A DNA stretch of 5,384 nt, taken from assembly GCA_015494005.1 (NCBI GenBank), contig WGCB01000363.1, positions 1 to 5,384 on the forward strand. The letters run 5' to 3'. The notes under the pieces were generated by a model, which saw only the letters and a list, made by a program, of their open reading frames with translations, did no database searches and was not told the DNA's origin. A program made the position numbers and the translations under genes. Source of the stretch: Caldilineaceae bacterium (GTDB lineage Bacteria > Chloroflexota > Anaerolineae > Caldilineales > Caldilineaceae). Positions 1 to 4,342 of the stretch are shown one piece after another (position 1 is the stretch's first letter; each line of letters starts with the position of its first letter).

Positions 1-38
1 GCTTCTACGACACACCGGTCAACGTGGTGCCGGTTTGA
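1..38 (+). CDS. 3' end of an upstream gene (partial)
   Basis: Frame 3 reads FYDTPVNVVPV and stops at TGA 36-38, eight bases before a strong hairpin. Frames 1 and 2 are also open here but run on through the hairpin region, so frame 3 is preferred because its stop fits the layout. The ending loosely resembles the C-termini of molybdopterin-dependent oxidoreductases, and a redox enzyme would suit the cytochrome, Mrp and polyferredoxin genes downstream. Eleven residues cannot identify a family, so this is a guess from context. Confidence 0.4.
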   Translation, partial: FYDTPVNVVPV

Positions 39-45
39 TGTGCAA

Positions 46-93
46 GCCGGGGTCGTGGCCGGTCTACGCAGAGGTCCGGCCACGACCCCCGGC
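46..93. repeat. Long hairpin downstream of the first stop codon
   Basis: The arms 46-62 and 76-93 form 17 base pairs with one bulged C in the right arm and a 13-base loop. The stem is almost entirely G/C. Its place just after the stop at 38 suggests an end-of-transcript structure, but no T-tract follows, so it is not a classical intrinsic terminator. It could equally be a dispersed palindromic repeat or an RNA-stabilising 3' end. Confidence 0.6.
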
Positions 94-100
94 GATTCCA

Positions 101-122
101 GGGGCGAAAGATTTTTCGCCCC
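101..122. repeat. Perfect 9-bp hairpin, GGGGCGAAA / TTTCGCCCC
   Basis: The arms 101-109 and 114-122 are perfect complements around the tetraloop GATT. Palindromes of this GGGGCGAA style are, from memory, frequent intergenic repeats in Chloroflexota and some other bacteria. That link is unverified here. It sits eight bases after the preceding hairpin, so the two may belong to one composite intergenic element. Confidence 0.6.
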
Positions 123-170
123 TACGAATCCGTGTTCTGTGGAATTCGTGTGGCCAGAACGTACGTGAAC

Positions 171-210
171 GGTGTGCAACGCCCCTCGAAAGACCAGGGC
201 GTTGCACACC
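171..210. repeat. Perfect 14-bp hairpin in front of the cytochrome gene
   Basis: GGTGTGCAACGCCC at 171-184 is exactly complementary to 197-210, with a 12-base loop. It ends 22 bases before the cytochrome start codon, so if transcribed it lies in the 5' leader. It could be a mobile palindromic repeat, a processing site or a leader structure affecting translation. No T-tract follows it. No convincing promoter is seen between 39 and 232. Confidence 0.6.
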
Positions 211-232
211 CACCTGGACGGGGACGCGACAG

Positions 233-583
233 ATGCGCCGATCAATTGTTATCGCGATTGTACTCATCATCCTTGTGCTCGCGTGGTTGTGGATCGCCCC
301 GCCCCGGTTCTGGCTCAACCTGACCAAGCGGGTGGAGGTCTCGCCGGAGGTGGGTGCGCAGCTCGTGGTACAATACAACTGCCGCCGCTGTCACCGCATC
401 CAGGGGGAGGGGGCGCTGAAAGGCCCAGAGCTGGACGGCATCCTCCAGCGCACGGACCCCATGGTGGTGCGCCTCTGGCTCCACAACCCCAGAGCCATCA
501 AGGGCAACACCCCCATGCCCAACTTCCACCTGTCCGACACGGAGATCGAGGCCATCATGGCCTATCTGGAAACCTTGCAGTGA
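233..583 (+). CDS. Membrane-anchored monohaem cytochrome c, 116 aa
   Basis: This is a small electron-transfer protein of the class I cytochrome c type. Residues 4-20 form one hydrophobic helix after Met-Arg-Arg, so the protein should be anchored by its N-terminus with the haem domain outside the membrane. The haem-binding motif is C50-R-R-C53-H54. M95 in the segment TPMPNF is the likely second iron ligand, and the C-terminal SDTEIEAIMAYLETL is the usual last helix. The layout resembles NorC-like and other short single-haem subunits. The ATG at 233 is chosen because the open frame upstream (from 35) runs through hairpins and encodes nothing signal-like. The ribosome site is weak (GGGGAC, 220-225). 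It probably accepts or delivers electrons for a respiratory enzyme encoded nearby, but the partner is not visible. Confidence 0.88.
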   Translation: MRRSIVIAIVLIILVLAWLWIAPPRFWLNLTKRVEVSPEVGAQLVVQYNCRRCHRIQGEGALKGPELDGILQRTDPMVVRLWLHNPRAIKGNTPMPNFHLSDTEIEAIMAYLETLQ

Positions 584-591
584 GGGGATGG

Positions 592-621
592 ACCGGGCCT
601 CACCGGTCGAGTGGGCCCGGT
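592..621. repeat. GC-rich hairpin between the cytochrome and Mrp genes
   Basis: ACCGGGCC at 592-599 pairs perfectly with 614-621 around a 14-base loop, and G-T and G-C pairs can lengthen the stem outward. It lies nine bases after the cytochrome stop. No T-tract follows, so a true terminator is doubtful. An mRNA processing or partial attenuation role is possible. Confidence 0.4.
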
Positions 622-634
622 TCGTGAGGATTTC

Positions 635-673
635 TGAGAGGAATCGAGCTTCGAGAGGATTCGAGAGGAGAGG
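635..673 (+). promoter_or_regulatory. Purine-rich repeated leader and ribosome site of the Mrp gene
   Basis: The ten-base unit TCGAGAGGAT / TCGAGAGGAG occurs in tandem at 651-660 and 661-670, with a related copy, TGAGAGGAAT, at 635-644. Each copy carries a Shine-Dalgarno-like GAGAGGA. The last one (AGGAG, 666-670) is seven bases from the ATG at 678 and fixes that start. The earlier copies may act as standby ribosome sites or simply be a slippage duplication. Confidence 0.55.
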
Positions 674-677
674 ACAC

Positions 678-1859
678 ATGCTGACCATCCAAGCCGTACG
701 CGAGGCGCTGAGCTCGGTCATCGACCCGGAGCTGCGCCGCAACCTGGTGGAGCTGAACATGATCCGGGACATCGAGATCGAGGGGCCGAACGTGCGCTTC
801 ACCCTGGCTCTGACCACCCTGGCCTGCCCCCTGGCGGATGGCCTGGCCGAGCAGGCCCACGACGCGGTGGCCCGTCTGCCCGGCGTCCAGCACGTGGGCA
901 TCAACGTCACGGAGATGGACCGGGCCGAGGTGGCCCAGATTTTCGCCCACCTGAAATCCCAGGCGCCGCAGCCAGCCCGCAACGGCTCCAGCAACGGCAA
1001 CGGCCGATCGGCCCCGGCCAACGGCCAGAAGGCCCCCATCCCCCTGAGCTTCAGCCTGGACCCCAACCAGGCCACCTTGAGCCAGTCTCTGGCCCAGTCC
1101 CTGAGCCCCATCCAGCACCTGGTGGGCGTGACCAGCGGCAAGGGAGGCGTGGGTAAGTCCCTGGTGACGGCTCTCCTGGCCGTGGCCCTGCGCCGCCAGG
1201 GCTACCGGGTGGGCATCTTCGACGTGGACATCACCGGGGCCAGCATCCCCCAGCTCTTCGGCATGAACGGCGCCCGCATGAAGAGCGCGCCGGAAGGCAT
1301 CATCCCCGCGGAGACGGAGACGGGGATCAAGATCGTCTCCGCCAACTTCATGCTGCGCAACCCGGACGATCCCGTGGCCTGGCGGGGCTCCCGCATCGCC
1401 CAGCTCATCACCGACCTGTGGCGGGACGTGGTCTGGGGGCGGCTGGACTACCTGCTCTTCGACTTCCCGCCCGGCACCTCCGACGCCCAGCTCACGGTGA
1501 TGATGGACCTGCCCGTCCAGGGGCTGGTCATGGTGACCACGCCTCAGGAGCTGGCCAGCCTCATCGTGGGCAAGGCCGTGAAGATGAGCCGGGACATGCG
1601 GGTCCCTCTGCTGGGCGTGGTGGAGAACATGAGCTACTTCGTCTGCCCGGAGACCGGCGCCCGGCACGAGATCTTCGGGCCCAGCCACGCCGCGCAGGTG
1701 GCCGAGCGGGCCGGCGCGCCGGTCCTGGGACGCCTGCCCATCGAACCCTCCCTGGCCCAGGCCTGTGACGCCGGCCGCATCGAGGGGTACGAGCTGGCCC
1801 AGGCGGACCAGCTGGCGGAAGCGGTCCGAGAGGCGCTGCAGCAGGTGACCACGGCCTGA
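678..1859 (+). CDS. mrp: Mrp/NBP35-family Fe-S cluster carrier ATPase, 393 aa
   Basis: Mrp/ApbC/NBP35 proteins are cytoplasmic P-loop ATPases that carry [4Fe-4S] clusters to target enzymes. Residues 1-90 form the MIP18/DUF59 domain, with the conserved D16-P-E and the TTLAC50P motif. Residues 95-122 are a Ser/Asn/Gly/Pro linker. The ATPase follows: deviant Walker A KGGVGKS at 155-161, DVDITGASIP at 182-191 (most relatives have GPS rather than GAS), and the Walker B-type FDFPPGTSD at 261-269. The segment ENMSYFVCPETG (316-327) is normally ENMS..CxxC, where two cysteines per subunit hold the bridging cluster. Here only C323 is present and T326 replaces the second. The length is slightly above the 369 residues of E. 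coli Mrp because of the linker. The start is set by AGGAG at 666-670. The stop overlaps the next start (TGATG), implying coupled translation with the polyferredoxin. Confidence 0.9.
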   Translation: MLTIQAVREALSSVIDPELRRNLVELNMIRDIEIEGPNVRFTLALTTLACPLADGLAEQAHDAVARLPGVQHVGINVTEMDRAEVAQIFAHLKSQAPQPARNGSSNGNGRSAPANGQKAPIPLSFSLDPNQATLSQSLAQSLSPIQHLVGVTSGKGGVGKSLVTALLAVALRRQGYRVGIFDVDITGASIPQLFGMNGARMKSAPEGIIPAETETGIKIVSANFMLRNPDDPVAWRGSRIAQLITDLWRDVVWGRLDYLLFDFPPGTSDAQLTVMMDLPVQGLVMVTTPQELASLIVGKAVKMSRDMRVPLLGVVENMSYFVCPETGARHEIFGPSHAAQVAERAGAPVLGRLPIEPSLAQACDAGRIEGYELAQADQLAEAVREALQQVTTA

Positions 1860-3160
1860 TGGAAGGCGAGGTCCTGGCCCTGCTGCAGGGGGCCTTCGCT
1901 CCCAGCGCGCCCAAGGTCCACCCGGATCGCTGCCTCAACGCTCGGCACAAGGAGGCCGGCTGCCGCCTCTGCGTGGATGCCTGCCCCACGGACGCCATCG
2001 GGCTGCGCGAGGGTCGGCCCACCCTGGACCGGGAGCAGTGCGCCCGCTGCGGCCTCTGCCTGCACACCTGCCCCACGGACGCCTTCACCCAGGCCCGCCC
2101 AGCTGGGCCACCGTCTCCAGCAGGATGGCCTCCGCTGGGCGACCACCCGGTGGAGCTCTTCTGCCCCCTCCATCCCGAGCCGGAGCGCACCCAGGCCCCG
2201 GTGGCAGTGCGGGTGCGCCACAAGCGCTGCCTGGCCGCCCTCGCCCCGGAGCACCTCCTGGCCCTGAGCCAGGACGGCCAGCGCCCCCTCTGGCTGGACG
2301 ACTCGATCTGCGACCGGTGCCCCCTGGGCGCAAACCAGGCCGCCATGGCCCAGGCCGCGACCCAGGCCAACCGGCTCCTGGAGGCGCTGGGACGTCCGCC
2401 CGCCATCCACCGCCACAGCCAGGAAGCCCCCCAGCTGCCCGCCCAGGCGGAGGCCAAGCCCCTGGTGGACGGCAGCCAGCCCCGGGTCTCTCGCCGGGGG
2501 CTCCTGGGCGCGCTGGGACGCAGAGTGCAGGAGCGGGCAGCCCAGGTCCAGGACCAGTTGCCGGATGGCCCGGCCCCATCCCCCCGCTCCGTGGAGGAGC
2601 GGCTCCCCCAACAGACGCCGGAGAGCCGGCGCCGCCTGTTGGCGCGCCTGGCGCCCCTCCTGCGAGAGGGTCTGGAGAGCGGCGTCCTGGATGCCCAGGC
2701 ACCCCTGTCCACCGAGGGGCTGCCCCTGGCCCAGGTGACCGTGGATGCGGAGGCCTGCTCCGGCTGCCGACTCTGCGCCCGCTTCTGCCCCACCGGGGCC
2801 CTCGCCTTCCAGGCCGAAGTCTCCTTCCTGCACGCCATGGCGGCGGACGAGCGCGCGGCCTTCCAGCTCACCTTCCGCCCGGCCCTCTGCCTGGACTGCA
2901 ACATCTGCACGGTGGCCTGTCCCGAGGACGCCGTGAGCCTGGAGAAGCAGATGCCCCTGGCCGGTCTCCTGCCCGAAACCGAGGAGCTCCTGGTCCAGGG
3001 TCAGCTGGTGGCCTGCCAGGAGTGCCGGGTGCCCACCGCGCCCCGGCCTGGGGACGAGATTCCCCTCTGCCATGTCTGCCGGGCCAGCGGACATGGGATC
3101 CGCGGGCATGGGAAAAGCCCCGCCGATGACGACGGGGCTTGGATCCGCAAGCTGTTCTGA
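1859..3160 (+). CDS. Polyferredoxin with four [4Fe-4S] motifs and an internal NapF-like segment, 433 aa
   Basis: The protein has 24 cysteines that sort into six sets of four. Two N-terminal ferredoxin motifs use C25/C35/C38/C42 and C61/C64/C67/C71. A middle set is C102, C124, C151 and C154 (DSICDRCPLG). Two more ferredoxin motifs use C300/C303/C306/C310 and C344/C347/C350/C354. A final CxxC pair, C386/C389 and C404/C407, looks like a zinc ribbon or rubredoxin-like knuckle. Residues 160-290 form a charged, Pro/Ala-rich linker containing SRRGLL at 211-216, which resembles the N-terminal motif of NapF, a ferredoxin linked to maturation of the nitrate reductase NapA. There is no signal peptide or membrane helix, so it is cytoplasmic. 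Overlap with the Mrp-type gene suggests a joint role in Fe-S insertion or electron supply for a metalloenzyme. The family is clear; the partner is inferred. Confidence 0.82.
   Translation: MEGEVLALLQGAFAPSAPKVHPDRCLNARHKEAGCRLCVDACPTDAIGLREGRPTLDREQCARCGLCLHTCPTDAFTQARPAGPPSPAGWPPLGDHPVELFCPLHPEPERTQAPVAVRVRHKRCLAALAPEHLLALSQDGQRPLWLDDSICDRCPLGANQAAMAQAATQANRLLEALGRPPAIHRHSQEAPQLPAQAEAKPLVDGSQPRVSRRGLLGALGRRVQERAAQVQDQLPDGPAPSPRSVEERLPQQTPESRRRLLARLAPLLREGLESGVLDAQAPLSTEGLPLAQVTVDAEACSGCRLCARFCPTGALAFQAEVSFLHAMAADERAAFQLTFRPALCLDCNICTVACPEDAVSLEKQMPLAGLLPETEELLVQGQLVACQECRVPTAPRPGDEIPLCHVCRASGHGIRGHGKSPADDDGAWIRKLF
3115..3140. repeat. Terminator-like hairpin inside the 3' end of the polyferredoxin gene
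   Basis: AAGCCCCG at 3115-3122 pairs exactly with CGGGGCTT at 3133-3140 around a ten-base loop. It is preceded by AAAA and shaped like an intrinsic terminator, but it lies 18 bases before the TGA (3158-3160) and no T-tract follows. The eight-base direct repeat GGATCCGC flanks it at 3096-3103 and 3141-3148. The residues encoded here (GKSPADDDGAWIRKLF) belong to no recognisable domain, so the hairpin may have been added to the gene end. Confidence 0.45.
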
Positions 3161-3261
3161 GGGGTCGGCACACCGTTGCATGGCGTGCCCAGGTGCCGCA
3201 AAAGCTGCTTGGGTCTTGGCAACGGAACGCCACTTTCAGACAAGATTCAAACACAACTGGC

Positions 3262-3291
3262 TTGACAAACCATCCTTGGAAGGAGTACACT
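3262..3291 (+). promoter_or_regulatory. Sigma-70-type promoter of the ArsR-family gene
   Basis: A perfect -35 box TTGACA (3262-3267) is followed after 18 bases by TACACT (3286-3291), which matches the -10 consensus at four of six positions. Transcription should start near 3298. The -10 box overlaps the first two bases of the palindrome at 3290-3313, so a protein bound there would block RNA polymerase. The 3161-3261 stretch has only weak, T-tract-free inverted repeats, such as 3167-3171 with 3185-3189. Confidence 0.7.
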
Positions 3292-3313
3292 TTATTCGAA
3301 AATCGGAATAAAG
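3290..3313. promoter_or_regulatory. Palindromic operator 1, probable ArsR-family binding site
   Basis: CTTTATTC (3290-3297) and GAATAAAG (3306-3313) are perfect inverted arms around an eight-base spacer, GAAAATCG. ArsR/SmtB dimers typically bind AT-rich imperfect palindromes of this size over their own promoter. The same arrangement recurs at 3786-3809, with 18 of 24 bases identical and 18 of 20 in the core. Conservation at two promoters of one module strongly suggests a real operator and autoregulation. Confidence 0.75.
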
Positions 3314-3338
3314 CTGGTCACAGGTGGTGAGGCAGAGG

Positions 3339-3737
3339 ATGCCCAAGAGAAGATTCCGCGAGATAGAGGAAGCGGCCAGGATTGCCCGAGCACTTAGCCA
3401 TCCAGTGCGTTTACGGATCTTGGACGAACTTCGAGAAGGCGGCGCCTACGTGATGCACCTGACCACGGTGCTGGGTCGCCCCCAGGCCAACATCTCCCAG
3501 CACCTCATGGTGCTGCGGGAGGCCGGCCTGGTCACCGCGGAACGGGAGGGCATGACGGTGATCTACCGTGTGCGTGATCCACGGCTGCTGGCCCTGGTGG
3601 ATCAGCTCCTGGAACTGGCCGAGAGTCATGTGGTCGCCCGGGGCGCCGAAGAGCCGCTCGCACGCGAGGAGTTGCCCCCCCGAGGGCGCCGGCGGCGTGG
3701 CGCCTGTCGATGCCCCCGCTGCCGGGGCGAGAAGTGA
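3339..3737 (+). CDS. ArsR/SmtB-family repressor with a C-terminal CRCPRC motif, 132 aa
   Basis: This is a winged-helix repressor of the family that releases DNA when it binds a metal, a metalloid or another signal. The DNA-binding domain spans residues 11-80: LSHPVRLRILDELREGG, then the recognition helix region GRPQANISQHLMVLREAGLV, then the wing (TAEREGMTVIYRV). The classical ArsR metal site ELCVCDL is replaced by GAYVMHL, and the domain has no cysteine. The only cysteines are C123, C125 and C128 in a basic tail, CRCPRCRG, after the helix of residues 83-100. Some characterised arsenic sensors also use cysteines outside the DNA-binding helix, so this tail is a plausible sensor site. The ATG at 3339 is preferred over the in-frame GTGs at 3324 and 3327 because GGTGAGG (3326-3332) lies six bases upstream of it. 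A palindrome overlaps its promoter, implying autorepression. Confidence 0.87.
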   Translation: MPKRRFREIEEAARIARALSHPVRLRILDELREGGAYVMHLTTVLGRPQANISQHLMVLREAGLVTAEREGMTVIYRVRDPRLLALVDQLLELAESHVVARGAEEPLAREELPPRGRRRRGACRCPRCRGEK

Positions 3738-3780
3738 GCCCGGCCGGACGCGGGCCAGCCCGATTTCCACTTTCTTTTTC
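3738..3780 (+). terminator. Weak candidate terminator after the ArsR-family gene
   Basis: GCCCG (3738-3742) can pair with CGGGC (3751-3755) around eight bases. A T-rich run, TTTCTTTTTC, follows at 3771-3780 but starts 15 bases after the stem. The stem is short and the spacing poor, so it would be a leaky terminator at best. The T-rich run may instead belong to the upstream part of the next promoter. Confidence 0.25.
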
Positions 3781-3785
3781 GGTGT

Positions 3786-3809
3786 GGTTATTCGATAATC
3801 AGAATAACC
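3786..3809. promoter_or_regulatory. Palindromic operator 2, in the leader of the small-protein/transporter operon
   Basis: GGTTATTC (3786-3793) and GAATAACC (3802-3809) are perfect inverted arms around the eight-base spacer GATAATCA. The layout is identical to operator 1 and the shared core is TTATTCGAWAATCRGAATAA. The outer two bases of each arm differ from operator 1 but still pair with each other, which is compensatory and supports selection on the symmetry. GATAAT (3794-3799) inside the spacer could be a -10 box, with a poor -35 (TTTCTT, 3771-3776) 17 bases upstream. Confidence 0.75.
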
Positions 3810-3828
3810 CAATCTCATGCAAAACAGT

Positions 3829-3835
3829 TAAGGAG
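3829..3835 (+). promoter_or_regulatory. Ribosome binding site TAAGGAG
   Basis: This near-perfect Shine-Dalgarno sequence ends one base before an ATG at 3837 and ten bases before a second in-frame ATG at 3846. The first is too close for initiation, so the second is taken as the start of the His/Arg-rich protein. Confidence 0.7.
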
Positions 3836-3845
3836 AATGGTCACA

Positions 3846-4178
3846 ATGCAGAACTGTTGCAAGCACAACGAACATGGACGCCACGGTTTTGGGCGTCACG
3901 GCTCAGGACGGCATGGTCGCGGACGCGCTGGCGAAGGTCGCCGCGGACGGGGCGAATGCCGGCGCCGGGGAGAAGGTCGCCGCGAGCGCGGCGGCTGCCA
4001 CGGCCGCCCCGAAGGTGAGGAAGCCGTGGAGCCGGCGCGCAGGGGCCGCTGGCAGGAGGAGGCCGCTCCCGTGGAGGAGGCCAGCTTCCTGGAGGCCCGA
4101 CGGGAGCATCTGCAGGCGCGCCTGGCCGAGGTGGAAGAGGAGCTGGGACGCCTGCGCGCTCAGTCCCCCGGTCGGTAG
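3846..4178 (+). CDS. His/Arg/Cys-rich small protein with a C-terminal coiled coil, 110 aa
   Basis: No characterised function is known to me. The N-terminus is MQNCCKHNEH, followed by three GRHG repeats (about residues 11-24) and a Gly/Arg-rich stretch to residue 53, with C4, C5, C38 and C51 and six histidines in the first 52 residues. Residues 78-106 form an amphipathic, probably coiled-coil helix (FLEARREHLQARLAEVEEEL). A Gly-rich, Cys/His-bearing head with a short coiled-coil tail recalls DUF5320-type small proteins, which often lie near ArsR-family regulators and permeases; I infer this from layout, not a search. The head could bind soft metals or metalloids and the tail could oligomerise. 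It is the first gene behind operator 2 and precedes the CRCH peptide and the transporter. The start at 3846 is set by TAAGGAG at 3829-3835. The C-terminal heptads show that this frame is the true one. Confidence 0.72.
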   Translation: MQNCCKHNEHGRHGFGRHGSGRHGRGRAGEGRRGRGECRRRGEGRRERGGCHGRPEGEEAVEPARRGRWQEEAAPVEEASFLEARREHLQARLAEVEEELGRLRAQSPGR

Positions 4179-4192
4179 CCAGGGCATCCACG

Positions 4193-4198
4193 TAGGAG
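4193..4198 (+). promoter_or_regulatory. Ribosome binding site TAGGAG for the CRCH peptide
   Basis: TAGGAG lies six bases upstream of the ATG at 4205, the ideal spacing. It sits just after the stop of the preceding gene (4176-4178), where no other gene could use it. This is the main evidence that the 43-codon frame is translated. Confidence 0.65.
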
Positions 4199-4204
4199 TC
4201 TGCC

Positions 4205-4336
4205 ATGTGCCGTTGTCACGCCAGAAGCTTCCGGGGCTGCCGCTGTCATCGCGGCGCCTGGATCAAGCGTTCACCTCCAACGAGCGAGATGGATGACCGG
4301 ATTGTGTTCGTCACTCATCGCTGCTCGTGGAGGTGA
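4205..4336 (+). CDS. 43-residue Cys/His peptide with two CRCH motifs
   Basis: This short gene begins MCRCH and repeats CRCH ten residues later: C2-R-C4-H5 and C12-R-C14-H15, with the spacer ARSFRGC between. The pairing of two CxCH units suggests a single thiolate/imidazole site for a soft metal or metalloid, or a small metallochaperone. The C-terminal half (about 17-43) is less distinctive and holds one more cysteine near the end (HRCSWR). The ribosome site TAGGAG is ideally placed, the gap from the upstream gene is 26 bases, and the stop TGA (4334-4336) is embedded in the transporter's own ribosome site, so translation of the two is probably coupled. I recognise no family. The alternative is a chance frame over the transporter leader, made less likely by the exact motif repeat and the ribosome site. 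Confidence 0.6.
   Translation: MCRCHARSFRGCRCHRGAWIKRSPPTSEMDDRIVFVTHRCSWR
4329..4336 (+). promoter_or_regulatory. Strong ribosome site GGAGGTGA of the transporter gene
   Basis: GGAGGTGA is almost a full anti-16S match and sits six bases before the ATG at 4343. Its last three bases are the stop codon of the CRCH peptide, so ribosomes finishing the peptide end on the transporter's initiation site. Confidence 0.75.
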
Positions 4337-4342
4337 ACAACC

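Noticed and set aside
46..210. CRISPR array or rRNA/tRNA gene in the repeated region
   Set aside because: The arms differ in sequence from hairpin to hairpin and there are no regularly spaced direct repeats or tRNA cloverleaf features.
35..232. N-terminal extension of the cytochrome reading frame back to 35
   Set aside because: The extension runs through three hairpins, encodes no signal or domain, and would bury the signal anchor in mid-protein. The ATG at 233 gives a normal anchored cytochrome.
588..677. Upstream start of the Mrp frame at 588
   Set aside because: It would translate the hairpin and purine repeats. The ATG at 678 has a well-placed AGGAG and begins directly with the MIP18 domain.
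2489..2520. SRRGLL in the polyferredoxin as a Tat export signal
   Set aside because: It lies at residue 211, is not followed by a hydrophobic stretch of export length, and the N-terminal half carries clusters. A NapF-like motif is the better reading.
2038..3129. Plus-strand frame overlapping the polyferredoxin
   Set aside because: It is dominated by Pro/Gly/Ala repeats and conflicts with the six complete cysteine sets of the true frame.
1561..3181. Long open frames on the minus strand opposite the Mrp and polyferredoxin genes
   Set aside because: They are Gly/Arg/Ala-rich or His/Gln-rich mirror translations of GC-rich codons and carry no recognisable motif. The plus strand has clear ferredoxin and P-loop motifs.
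3166..3198. Terminator after the polyferredoxin gene (CGGCAC / GTGCCG or GGCAC / GTGCC)
   Set aside because: The stems are only 5-6 bp with long loops, they exclude each other, and no T-tract follows.
3324..3338. GTG starts at 3324 and 3327 for the ArsR-family gene
   Set aside because: They lack a spaced ribosome site, while GGTGAGG at 3326-3332 serves the ATG at 3339. They remain possible minor alternatives.
3874..4296. Alternative Ala-rich frame overlapping the GRHG protein and the CRCH peptide
   Set aside because: Its first third looks protein-like, but it then becomes Arg/Trp/Pro-rich, has no ribosome site and loses the clear heptad helix of the chosen frame.
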